Made by a program: the position numbers and the translations under genes. This document shows, piece by piece, positions 10,939-21,599 of a stretch of 64,000 nt of DNA; position 1 is the stretch's first letter, and each line of letters opens with the position of its first letter. The notes below the pieces were generated by a model that had not been told where the DNA came from, did no database searches, and saw only the letters and a list, made by a program, of their open reading frames with translations. Origin of the DNA: Deinandra increscens subsp. villosa (lineage: Eukaryota; Streptophyta; Magnoliopsida; Asterales; Asteraceae); contig JBCNJP010000003.1 in the NCBI GenBank assembly GCA_039602395.1, positions 19,616,956 to 19,680,955 of the forward strand. The letters run 5' to 3'.

Positions 10939-11293
10939 AAATCGAACTCGCCTGTAGAAGAAAAACAAAAAGAAACCATGGATCCAAGGAGATCTTCTCT
11001 ATGTTTTTAGGTTATTTTGTTAAATAGCGATGGATGAAGATGGTGAAAGTAGACGGGAGAGGAACTATGGGCGAGTAGGTATGAGAGGAATGGGAGAAGA
11101 AGTGGTGAACTGCTCTTGAAGGACAGAGATGGTGACGTGAAAAAGAGGGATGGCCTGCACTTTGCGCCTTGGTCAACATGCATTAGGGAGTTGTAAGCTG
11201 TGTTTTATAACTGGTACCATGTGTGTGTGCAATATAGACTTGTACACTATGTTTTGGAGGTGGTACTATAAGTTGTCTTATATTATTATAGGA

Positions 11294-13385
11294 TAATTAT
11301 TATTATTATTGCAATGTCATATGTTGAAGATAAGACATAACTTGCTTTACATGAAATCCTTGGGTGCTAATACATTTGAATATCAATAAGCTTGGAAATG
11401 AAAAAAGGCTTTGAAAATTTAATACCTCACTATTATCCACTTCTTGTTGGACCAAATTAAAAGAGGTATGACCACCATAGAACGGTAATACTAGCAAGGC
11501 TCATTATGGGTGAATTCATATAATATTGTAGGACTCCAAGTCTAAGTATAACTTGATATGTAGAATCACCTCACAAGGTTTTATGTGGTGAAAATATTTC
11601 TACTAAGGAGATGTTGAAAAAAGAACATTCTCTATATTTCACTTCTCAAATATGGCCTAATATCATGTGTACTTGTGGCCGAGCAAAATAATGAGCTCCT
11701 AATAAAAAATCACGAGTCTCATCTCGTTGGTAGAAATACCTAGAAGTGAATGTGGGCATGTGGCAGCATATAAATATTATGACCAAAGTGGAAGCCATAG
11801 TTATGGTCTTATTATATAGTGACTAAAGTAAAACTTTTGGTTATGGTCGTGGATGTGATAACAAATAAAGAGATTATCATGTGTTTAGATTAAAAACACA
11901 ACATCCTCATGATGTTATCCTAAATGCTATCATTTACTATATAGCTAGTTATGAATAAATTAACTAAACCAAAGTTATGGTATATTATTACTCACATATT
12001 GTAAACCACTTGTTATACATTCAAGATTCTATGACTTTCTGTTATTCTGGTGGAAGTTATGTAATAGTCAAAGTGATAAGACTTGAGCATCCCAAATCAT
12101 ATAATTTTACTATAACTCAAGTTTATTTAAAGACATGTTATAACATCATGTATTGTACAATTTGATTTTATTGTGCACCTCATTCTTAACCTAGATAAAA
12201 TGATTAAAAGACAAGTTGGGTTTTATTAGCACAATCTCTCTAAAGGGTATAAACATGTTTTATAAAACGATATGTTATAAATTTGAGAAGGGAAATTGGT
12301 TTTAAATAATCCAAACTATTAACAATTGACTAATAATAATCCCAACTAAAGAAATGTTTTTTAACACTCCCAACTTTCAAACTATTTTCTTCCAGTGAGC
12401 TTTTTCTAACGGAACCCTAACTCTGTTAAGATTTTGATGACGTGGCAGCCTAGTTGGGTGCCACGTCACCAAAATTTTAACGGAGTTAGGGTGCCACGTT
12501 ACCAAATTTTAACGGAGTTGGGGTTCCGTTAGAAAAGGCTCATTGGAAGAAAATAGTTTGAAAGTTGGGAGTGCTAAAAAAAATTTCTTTAGTTGGGATT
12601 ATTATCAGCCAATTGTTAATAGTTTGGATTATTTAAAACCAATTTCCCATTTGAGAATTACATGTTTTGACATAATAACATGTCCTCTGGATGCTTTAAA
12701 TTATTCATGTAAAGGGTAGTAGAATAAAAAAAAAATACCTATTTGAGGGTTATTGTTACTCTCATAAAAAAAAATTATAAATTAGATATGATACCCGAAG
12801 TTTCATGCTCCTTAAATCTCATAACCGATTTATATAAGGCCATAAGATCTAAGGCTAGTAAGTCTTGAATGATTCGGACATATAAATACTTCTCAATTGA
12901 TGTTATTTAAAGAGAAGATTATTATGAGGAAAAATCAGACAATTTTCCCCCCATTTTCATACATTTAGTACACTCATGAAGTATCAATAGTATGTAAAGT
13001 ATGAAAGAATTTCATATCCATATGTTTGAGAAAATCATGAAACCTGTTTGGTTTTATTCCATTCCTTTTAGTGAATGTGAATTTATATTCGTCGATGTAA
13101 TGATCATGATCATGAATGTAATTGAAGAGATTGTAATGATATTCACGACGATGATGTGATCGGCCACCATAGTGGCAAAATAGGAGAATGATTATATGAA
13201 AATGAAGTGTGAAGATCAGAAACGTGACATTACACGAATGTTTGAATTGATGCATCATTCTCTTGTATTTTAATCTCTTATTAAATAAGCATAAGTACAA
13301 CGAAAGCATATAAGATCATAAACTAAAAGTTTATATATCATGATCATTTTATTGGCATGACCGGTTAGACCACACCGAGTCAATA
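11294..13385 (+). pseudogene. Degenerate Ty1/copia Gag to pre-integrase (block copy 1, right part)
   Basis: Collinear with 25614-27343. Across 11600-11830 broken frames read EMLKKEHSLYF..., then ELLIKNHESHLVGRNT. This resembles the C-terminal part of the copia Gag (UBN2-type), where LEKTFSTFHASN and ELLMKNHESRP are usual. Near 13320-13380, FIYHDHFIGM corresponds to the W-H-x-R-L-G-H region of the pre-integrase. At 13385 the element is cut and joined to sequence homologous to 31482. Many stops are present and nothing is translatable. Two further near-identical copies lie in tandem units 2 and 3. Confidence 0.6.
12290..12648. mobile_element. Mutator-type MITE with 9-bp target duplication, unit 1
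   Basis: The terminal repeats are GGGAAATTGG and CCAATTTCCC. The exact 9-bp duplication ATTTGAGAA occupies 12281-12289 and 12649-12657. Copy 2 at about 26605-26620 has a single unoccupied AATTTAAGAATTACA site. The interior is self-complementary, with CACGT and GTGGCA motifs at the centre, and has no coding capacity. It is related in layout to the elements at 6459 and 38834. Confidence 0.92.
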
Positions 13386-13749
13386 AAATTCAGATTTTAG
13401 CTTGAAATTAATAATGCACTATGCAACAATAATATAAAATTGGTTTATGAATGCCAATTCTTTATTTTTTACATTATTTGCATAAACCACGTCCATATTT
13501 AAATTAACCTATACAAAGAGCTAACAGATTTGAACAGGAATGATAGCAAACCAAAATTAATAAACATAAGATGATCACAAATGCCTAGATAACAAAGACA
13601 AAGGTATAACATCTAAAAAGGATAAAAGAAAACCAATTGAGAGAAGAAACGAAATACTAAGCCACATAAATCTTACCTGCATTCTCACTGATCACAACAA
13701 CAATCAAGATTCATCATCATCATTCACCGGAAAAAAAAACCCCACCACC

Positions 13750-14238
13750 ATGGCCGACCACCCTCCCCCGCCGCGCCTAATCAACCTTCACTCCGCCACC
13801 AAAATCTTGAACCAAACCACCACCGCCGTCTTCTCCACGCGCCACCACCTCCGTATCTTTCTTCTCCTTTCTTTCCTTCTGTTCTCTCTCCGCTTTACCC
13901 TCGAAAACCTCACTCATTCACTCACACCCCATTTCGATAACGACTCTTTCGTACAATCACTCCTCTATCAAACTCACCTCCCGCCATTTCCCGCCACCAC
14001 TCGCCTCCCGTTTACCCGCCGTAACCGCTTCGGAGTTCTCAACGATCTTGCACCCAATAATCTTGATCATCGATTCTTTGATGACACCCAGAAACCCAAA
14101 CTGAATCACACCTCATTCAAACTCGATAACGGAATTAGGGTTTCTGAAACTGTGCGTCCGAACTCAAACTTTCTCATTCAAACTACAACTCAAACTAAAT
14201 CTGGTGCGATCCCCAAAAATCATTCGAGTTACCCATGA
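13750..14238 (+). CDS. 162-aa membrane-anchored protein, copy 2
   Basis: Same leader and start context (CCACCACCATGGCC) as the copy at 10450. Same length and same predicted anchor at residues 35-50. Residue 103 is N where copy 1 has D. The only other change I saw in the reading frame is synonymous. The intact frame is explained by the recent duplication and is not by itself evidence of function. Each copy carries its own upstream 240 bp, so each could have whatever promoter the captured piece brought. Confidence 0.55.
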   Translation: MADHPPPPRLINLHSATKILNQTTTAVFSTRHHLRIFLLLSFLLFSLRFTLENLTHSLTPHFDNDSFVQSLLYQTHLPPFPATTRLPFTRRNRFGVLNDLAPNNLDHRFFDDTQKPKLNHTSFKLDNGIRVSETVRPNSNFLIQTTTQTKSGAIPKNHSSYP

Positions 14239-15589
14239 AAATCGAACTCGCCTGTAGAAGAAAAACGAAAAGAAACCATGGATCCAAGGAGATCTTCTCT
14301 ATGTTTTTAGGTTATTTTGTTAAATAGCGATGGATGAAGATGGTGAAAGTAGACGGGAGAGGAACTATGGGCGAGTAGGTATGAGAGGAATGGGAGAAGA
14401 AGTGGTGAACTGCTCTTGAAGGACAGAGATGGTGACGTGAAAAAGAGGGATGGCCTGCACTTTGCGCCTTGGTCAACATGCATTAGGGAGTTGTAAGCTG
14501 TGTTTTATAACTGGTACCATGTGTGTGTGCAATATAGACTTGTACACTATGTTTTGGCGGTGGTACTATAAGTTGTCTTATATTATTATAGGATAATTAT
14601 TATTATTATTGCAATGTCATATGTTGAAGATAAGACATAACTTGCTTTACATGAAATCCTTGGGTGCTAATACATTTGAATATCAATAAGCTTGGAAATG
14701 AAAAAAGGCTTTGAAAATTTAATACCTCACTATTATCCACTTCTTGTTGGACCAAATTAAAAGAGGTATGACCACCATAGAACGGTAATACTAGCAAGGC
14801 TCATTATGGGTGAATTCATATAATATTGTAGGACTCCAAGTCTAAGTATAACTTGATATGTAGAATCACCTCACAAGGTTTTATGTGGTGAAAATATTTC
14901 TACTAAGGAGATGTTGAAAAAAGAACATTCTCTATATTTCACTTCTCAAATATGGCCTAATATCATGTGTACTTGTGGCCGAGCAAAATAATGAGCTCCT
15001 AATAAAAAATCACGAGTCTCATCTCGTTGGTAGAAATACCCAGAAGTGAATGTGGGCATGTGGCAGCATATAAATATTATGACCAAAGTGGAAGCCATAG
15101 TTATGTTCTTATTATATAGTGACTAAAGTAAAACTTTTGGTTATGGTCGTGGATGTGATAACAAATAAAGAGATTATCATGTGTTTAGATTAAAAACACA
15201 ACATCCTCATGATGTTATCCTAAATGCTATCATTTACTATATAGCTAGTTATGAATAAATTAACTAAACCAAAGTTATGGTATATTATTACTCACATATT
15301 GTAAACCACTTGTTATACATTCAAGATTCTATGACTTTCTGTTATTCTGGTGGAAGTTATGTAATAGTCAAAGTGATAAGACTTGAGCATCCCAAATCAT
15401 ATAATTTTACTATAACTCAAGTTTATTTAAAGACATGTTATAACATCATGTATTGTACAATTTGATTTTATTGTGCACCTCATTCTTAACCTAGATAAAA
15501 TGATTAAAAGACAAGTTGGGTTTTATTAGCACAATCTCTCTAAAGGGTATAAACATGTTTTATAAAACGATATGTTATAAATTTGAGAA

Positions 15590-15949
15590 GGGAAATTGGT
15601 TTTAAATAATCCAAACTATTAACAATTGACTAATAATAATCCCAACTAAAGAAATGTTTTTTTAACACTCCCAACTTTCAAACTATTTTCTTCCAGTGAG
15701 CTTTTTCTAACGGAACCCTAACTCTGTTAAGATTTTGATGATGTGGCAGCCTAGTTGGGTGCCACGTCACCAAAATTTTAACGGAGTTAGGGTGCCACGT
15801 TACCAAATTTTAACGGAGTTGGGGTTCCGTTAGAAAAGGCTCATTGGAAGAAAATAGTTTGAAAGTTGGGAGTGCTAAAAAAAATTTCTTTAGTTGGGAT
15901 TATTATCAGCCAATTGTTAATAGTTTGGATTATTTAAAACCAATTTCCC
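15590..15949. mobile_element. Mutator-type MITE, unit 2
   Basis: Duplicate of the element at 12290, with the same ATTTGAGAA flanks (15581-15589 and 15950-15958). It was copied as part of the tandem unit rather than inserted independently. Confidence 0.92.
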
Positions 15950-17047
15950 ATTTGAGAATTACATGTTTTGACATAATAACATGTCCTCTGGATGCTTTAA
16001 ATTATTCATGTAAAGGGTACTAGAATAAAAAAAATACCCATTTGAGGGTTATTGTTACTCTCATAAAAAAAATTATAAATTAGATATGATACCCGAAGTT
16101 TCATGCTCCTTAAATCTCATAACCGATTTATATAAGGCCATAAGATCTAAGGCTAGTAAGTCTTGAATGATTCGGACATATAAATACTTCTCAATTGATG
16201 TTATTTAAAGAGAAGATTATTATGAGGAAAAATCAGACAATTTTCCCCCCATTTTCATACATTTAGTACACTCATGAAGTATCAATAGTATGTAAAGTAT
16301 GAAAGAATTTCATATCCATATGTTTGAGAAAATCATGAAACCTGTTTGGTTTTATTCCATTCCTTTTAGTGAATGTGAATTTATATTCGTCGATGTAATG
16401 ATCATGATCATGAATGTAATTGAAGAGATTGTAATGATATTCACGACGATGATGTGATCGGCCACCATAGTGGCAAAAGAGGAGAATGATTATATGAAAA
16501 TGAAGTGTGAAGATCAGAAACGTGACATTACACGCATGTTTGAATTGATGCATCATTCTCTTGTATTTTAATCTCTTATTAAATAAGCATAAGTACAACG
16601 AAAGCATATAAGATCATAAACTAAAAGTTTATATATCATGATCATTTTATTGGCATGACCGGTTAGACCACACCGAGTCAATAAAATTCAGATTTTAGCT
16701 TGAAATTAATAATGCACTATGCAACAATAAAATAAAATTGGTTTATGAATGCCAATTCTTTATTTTTTACATTATTTGCATAAACCACGTCCATATTTAA
16801 ATTAACCTATACAAAGAGCTAACAGATTTGAACAGGAATGATAGCAAACCAAAATTAATAAACATAAGATGATCACAAATGCCTAGATAACAAAGACAAA
16901 GGTATAACATCTAAAAAGGATAAAAGAAAACCAATTGAGAGAAGAAACGAAATACTAAGCCACATAAATCTTACCTGCATTCTCACTGATCACAACAACA
17001 ATCAAGATTCATCATCATCATTCACCGGAAAAAAAAACCCCACCACC

Positions 17048-17536
17048 ATGGCCGACCACCCTCCCCCGCCGCGCCTAATCAACCTTCACTCCGCCACCAA
17101 AATCTTGAACCAAACCACCACCGCCGTCTTCTCCACGCGCCACCACCTCCGTATCTTTCTTCTCCTTTCTTTCCTTCTGTTCTCTCTCCGCTTTACCCTC
17201 GAAAACCTCACTCATTCACTCACACCCCATTTCGATAACGACTCTTTCGTACAATCACTCCTCTATCAAACTCACCTCCCGCCATTTCCCGCCACCACTC
17301 GCCTCCCGTTTACCCGCCGCAACCGCTTCGGAGTTCTCAACGATCTTGCACCCAATAATCTTGATCATCGATTCTTTGATGACACCCAGAAACCCAAACT
17401 GAATCACACCTCATTCAAACTCGATAACGGAATTAGGGTTTCTGAAACTGTGCGTCCGAACTCAAACTTTCTCATTCAAACTACAACTCAAACTAAATCT
17501 GGTGCGATCCCCAAAAATCATTCGAGTTACCCATGA
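17048..17536 (+). CDS. 162-aa membrane-anchored protein, copy 3
   Basis: The translation is identical to copy 2 (N at residue 103), with one synonymous C/T difference visible. Its start context, leader and predicted hydrophobic anchor match the other copies. It sits in the unit that borders the assembly gap. Confidence 0.55.
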   Translation: MADHPPPPRLINLHSATKILNQTTTAVFSTRHHLRIFLLLSFLLFSLRFTLENLTHSLTPHFDNDSFVQSLLYQTHLPPFPATTRLPFTRRNRFGVLNDLAPNNLDHRFFDDTQKPKLNHTSFKLDNGIRVSETVRPNSNFLIQTTTQTKSGAIPKNHSSYP

Positions 17537-18887
17537 AAATCGAACTCGCCTGTAGAAGAAAAACGAAAAGAAACCATGGATCCAAGGAGATCTTCTCTAT
17601 GTTTTTAGGTTATTTTGTTAAATAGCGATGGATGAAGATGGTGAAAGTAGACGGGAGAGGAACTATGGGCGAGTAGGTATGAGAGGAATGGGAGAAGAAG
17701 TGGTGAACTGCTCTTGAAGGACAGAGATGGTGACGTGAAAAAGAGGGATGGCCTGCACTTTGCGCCTTGGTCAACATGCATTAGGGAGTTGTAAGCTGTG
17801 TTTTATAACTGGTACCATGTGTGTGTGCAATATAGACTTGTACACTATGTTTTGGCGGTGGTACTATAAGTTGTCTTATATTATTATAGGATAATTATTA
17901 TTATTATTGCAATGTCATATGTTGAAGATAAGACATAACTTGCTTTACATGAAATCCTTGGGTGCTAATACATTTGAATATCAATAAGCTTGGAAATGAA
18001 AAAAGGCTTTGAAAATTTAATACCTCACTATTATCCACTTCTTGTTGGACCAAATTAAAAGAGGTATGACCACCATAGAACGGTAATACTAGCAAGGCTC
18101 ATTATGGGTGAATTCATATAATATTGTAGGACTCCAAGTCTAAGTATAACTTGATATGTAGAATCACCTCACAAGGTTTTATGTGGTGAAAATATTTCTA
18201 CTAAGGAGATGTTGAAAAAAGAACATTCTCTATATTTCACTTCTCAAATATGGCCTAATATCATGTGTACTTGTGGCCGAGCAAAATAATGAGCTCCTAA
18301 TAAAAAATCACGAGTCTCATCTCGTTGGTAGAAATACCCAGAAGTGAATGTGGGCATGTGGCAGCATATAAATATTATGACCAAAGTGGAAGCCATAGTT
18401 ATGTTCTTATTATATAGTGACTAAAGTAAAACTTTTGGTTATGGTCGTGGATGTGATAACAAATAAAGAGATTATCATGTGTTTAGATTAAAAACACAAC
18501 ATCCTCATGATGTTATCCTAAATGCTATCATTTACTATATAGCTAGTTATGAATAAATTAACTAAACCAAAGTTATGGTATATTATTACTCACATATTGT
18601 AAACCACTTGTTATACATTCAAGATTCTATGACTTTCTGTTATTCTGGTGGAAGTTATGTAATAGTCAAAGTGATAAGACTTGAGCATCCCAAATCATAT
18701 AATTTTACTATAACTCAAGTTTATTTAAAGACATGTTATAACATCATGTATTGTACAATTTGATTTTATTGTGCACCTCATTCTTAACCTAGATAAAATG
18801 ATTAAAAGACAAGTTGGGTTTTATTAGCACAATCTCTCTAAAGGGTATAAACATGTTTTATAAAACGATATGTTATAAATTTGAGAA

Positions 18888-19247
18888 GGGAAATTGGTTT
18901 TAAATAATCCAAACTATTAACAATTGACTAATAATAATCCCAACTAAAGAAATGTTTTTTTAACACTCCCAACTTTCAAACTATTTTCTTCCAGTGAGCT
19001 TTTTCTAACGGAACCCTAACTCTGTTAAGATTTTGATGACGTGGCAGCCTAGTTGGGTGCCACGTCACCAAAATTTTAACGGAGTTAGGGTGCCACGTTA
19101 CCAAATTTTAACGGAGTTGGGGTTCCGTTAGAAAAGGCTCATTGGAAGAAAATAGTTTGAAAGTTGGGAGTGCTAAAAAAAATTTCTTTAGTTGGGATTA
19201 TTATCAGCCAATTGTTAATAGTTTGGATTATTTAAAACCAATTTCCC
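18888..19247. mobile_element. Mutator-type MITE, unit 3
   Basis: Third tandem copy of the element at 12290, flanked by ATTTGAGAA at 18879-18887 and 19248-19256. Confidence 0.92.
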
Positions 19248-20092
19248 ATTTGAGAATTACATGTTTTGACATAATAACATGTCCTCTGGATGCTTTAAAT
19301 TATTCATGTAAAGGGTAGTAGAATAAAAAAAAATACCTATTTGAGGGTTATTGTTACTCTCATAAAAAAAAATTATAAATTAGATATGATACCCGAAGTT
19401 TCATGCTCCTTAAATCTCATAACCGATTTATATAAGGCCATAAGATCTAAGGCTAGTAAGTCTTGAATGATTCGGACATATAAATACTTCTCAATTGATG
19501 TTATTTAAAGAGAAGATTATTATGAGGAAAAATCAGACAATTTTCCCCCCATTTTCATACATTTAGTACACTCATGAAGTATCAATAGTATGTAAAGTAT
19601 GAAAGAATTTCATATCCATATGTTTGAGAAAATCATGAAACCTGTTTGGTTTTATTCCATTCCTTTTAGTGAATGTGAATTTATATTCGTCGATGTAATG
19701 ATCATGATCATGAATGTAATTGAAGAGATTGTAATGATATTCACGACGATGATGTGATCGGCCACCATAGTGGCAAAAGAGGAGAATGATTATATGAAAA
19801 TGAAGTGTGAAGATCAGAAACGTGACATTACACGAATGTTTGAATTGATGCATCATTCTCTTGTATTTTAATCTCTTATTAAATAAGCATAAGTACAACG
19901 AAAGCATATAAGATCATAAACTAAAAGTTTATATATCATGATCATTTTATTGGCATGACCGGTTAGACCACACCGAGTCAATAAAATTCAGATTTTAGCT
20001 TGAAATTAATAATGCACTATGCAACAATAATATAAAATTGGTTTATGAATGCCAATTCTTTATTTTTTACATTATTTGCATAAACCACGTCC

Positions 20093-20592
20093 NNNNNNNN
20101 NNNNNNNNNNNNNNNNNNNNNNNNNNNNNNNNNNNNNNNNNNNNNNNNNNNNNNNNNNNNNNNNNNNNNNNNNNNNNNNNNNNNNNNNNNNNNNNNNNNN
20201 NNNNNNNNNNNNNNNNNNNNNNNNNNNNNNNNNNNNNNNNNNNNNNNNNNNNNNNNNNNNNNNNNNNNNNNNNNNNNNNNNNNNNNNNNNNNNNNNNNNN
20301 NNNNNNNNNNNNNNNNNNNNNNNNNNNNNNNNNNNNNNNNNNNNNNNNNNNNNNNNNNNNNNNNNNNNNNNNNNNNNNNNNNNNNNNNNNNNNNNNNNNN
20401 NNNNNNNNNNNNNNNNNNNNNNNNNNNNNNNNNNNNNNNNNNNNNNNNNNNNNNNNNNNNNNNNNNNNNNNNNNNNNNNNNNNNNNNNNNNNNNNNNNNN
20501 NNNNNNNNNNNNNNNNNNNNNNNNNNNNNNNNNNNNNNNNNNNNNNNNNNNNNNNNNNNNNNNNNNNNNNNNNNNNNNNNNNNNNNNNNNNN
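20093..20592. other. Assembly gap of exactly 500 N
   Basis: The run of N has a round length, so its true size is unknown. It separates the end of tandem unit 3 from the middle of a gypsy integrase. At least the 5' LTR, gag, protease, RT and RNase H of that element are missing here. Confidence 0.98.
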
Positions 20593-20593
20593 C

Positions 20594-21559
20594 AAGACAA
20601 CACACTTTATCCCGATCAATGAAAGCTACCCAACTGAAACACTGGCACAGTTATATATCGAAAAGATTGTAAGTAAACATGGCATACCTTTATCTATTAT
20701 CTCTGATAGGGATAGCCGATTTACTTCAAGATTTTGGGCGAGTTTTCAAAAGTCTCTTGGAACAAAGATCAATTTAAGTACCGCATATCACCCTCACACT
20801 GATGGTCAGAGTGAACGTACAATTCAAACTCTAGAAGATATGTTACGGGCATGTATAATTGATTTTGGTGGTAGCTGGGACTGTCATTTACCTTTGATAG
20901 AATTTTCCTATAATAATAGTTACCATTCCAGTATTAAGGCAGCACCTTTTGAAGCCTTATATGGAAGGAGATGCAGAACTCCTATTTGTTGGACAGAAGT
21001 AGGAGAGAATCAGTTAACTAACACAGAAGTTATTCTGGAAACGACTGATAGAATCCAACAGATACGAGAGAAATTAAAAGCTGCCCAAGATCGACAGAAG
21101 AGTTATGCTGATCGAAGAAGGAGGCCTTTGGAGTTCCAGGTTGGAGACTTCGTGATGTTAAAAGTTTCACCTTGGAGAGGTGTTATTCGGTTTATCAAAC
21201 GTGGAAAGTTAAGTCCAAGATATATCGGGCCGTATAAAATCATCGCAAAGGTTGGATCTGTTGCTTATACATTGGAATTACCAGAGAAGTTGGGAAACAT
21301 TCACAATACATTTCATGTATCACATCTCCGTAAATGTTTAGCCGACCCAACTCAAGCAGTGCCTTTAGATGACATAGAAGTCAATGATAAGCTAAAGTTT
21401 TCTGAACAGCCAATAAAGATTCTCCAAACCCAGGAAAAGAAATTAAGAAAGAAGGTTATTCCACTAGTGTTGGTACAATGGAAAGGTCAGAAGGGACCAG
21501 AGCAAACGTGGGAATTAGCCGACGAAATGAAAACGAAATACCCTCACCTGTTTAAGTGA
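20594..21559 (+). CDS. Ty3/gypsy chromovirus Pol, integrase C-terminal part (partial)
   Basis: An open frame runs from the gap edge with no stop for about 321 codons. The usual start is missing, and the Met at 20840 is internal. It begins KTTHFIPINESYPTETLAQL inside the integrase core. The second catalytic aspartate is in ISDRDSRFTS and the glutamate in DGQSERTIQTLED. A GPY/F-type domain follows (SPRYIGPYKII...HNTFHVSHLRKC), and a chromodomain-like tail (LVQWKGQKGPEQTWE, ending KYPHLFK) closes the protein. This C-terminal module marks chromoviruses, probably the Tekay/Del lineage, and is thought to bias insertion toward particular chromatin. The frame is intact to its stop, so the element is comparatively young. 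Confidence 0.93.
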   Translation, partial: KTTHFIPINESYPTETLAQLYIEKIVSKHGIPLSIISDRDSRFTSRFWASFQKSLGTKINLSTAYHPHTDGQSERTIQTLEDMLRACIIDFGGSWDCHLPLIEFSYNNSYHSSIKAAPFEALYGRRCRTPICWTEVGENQLTNTEVILETTDRIQQIREKLKAAQDRQKSYADRRRRPLEFQVGDFVMLKVSPWRGVIRFIKRGKLSPRYIGPYKIIAKVGSVAYTLELPEKLGNIHNTFHVSHLRKCLADPTQAVPLDDIEVNDKLKFSEQPIKILQTQEKKLRKKVIPLVLVQWKGQKGPEQTWELADEMKTKYPHLFK

Positions 21560-21599
21560 TATCCAAATTTCGAGGACGAAATCCTTTTAAGGGGGGGAG
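21560..21599 (+). promoter_or_regulatory. Polypurine tract region of the chromovirus
   Basis: AAGGGGGGGAG ends directly before the LTR start at 21600. A CGAGGACGAAAT motif precedes it. This is the expected primer site for plus-strand DNA synthesis. Confidence 0.85.

Larger units (their letters stand above)
7351..11293 (-). mobile_element. Helitron-like insertion carrying gene fragments
   Basis: These 3,943 bp interrupt the duplicated block. Copy 2 has the uninterrupted junction (GTATAAAATTATTATT near 25610). On the minus strand the insert begins TCCTATAATAATA and ends with a GC-rich hairpin followed by CTTG. It sits between A and T with no target duplication, as Helitrons do. CTTG departs from the usual CTRR end, so the class call is inference. 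Inside are exon-like pieces with splice signals on the minus strand and one 162-codon ORF on the plus strand. No Rep/helicase is present, so it would be non-autonomous. The right part was later amplified in tandem. Confidence 0.65.
10206..13504. repeat. 3.3-kb tandem unit 1
   Basis: This is the first of three head-to-tail units of about 3,298 bp. It starts inside the Helitron-like insert (AACCTATACAAAGAGC) and takes in the 162-codon ORF, the right end of the insert, copia Gag remnants, a MITE, and a 120-bp tail that matches 31482-31603. The left breakpoint shares a few bases with the unit junction (AAATAACC versus AAATTAACC), suggesting microhomology-mediated duplication. Confidence 0.95.
13505..16802. 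repeat. 3.3-kb tandem unit 2
   Basis: Nearly identical to unit 1 along its whole length. Differences visible by eye are single substitutions and homopolymer lengths, for example one extra A before the ORF. Unit 2 begins where the tail of unit 1 (ATATTTAAATT) meets AACCTATACAAAG. Confidence 0.95.
16803..20092. repeat. 3.3-kb tandem unit 3, running into the gap
   Basis: Third unit, again almost identical. The known sequence ends at ATAAACCACGTCC, about ten bases short of where the unit should end, and 500 N follow. More units may be missing from the assembly here. Confidence 0.95.

Noticed and set aside
11977..12165. 62-codon plus-strand frame, also at 15277, 18575 and 26300
   Set aside because: Present in both block copies but AT-rich and without domain; the copies are too similar for conservation to be informative.
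12974..13309. 111-codon minus-strand frame repeated at 16272 and 19572
   Set aside because: Antisense to decayed copia sequence; conserved only because the tandem units are recent. Codon use and composition (His/Tyr-rich) do not look coding.
20017..20672. Several long open frames across the first N run
   Set aside because: They exist only because N codons contain no stops; nothing supports coding.
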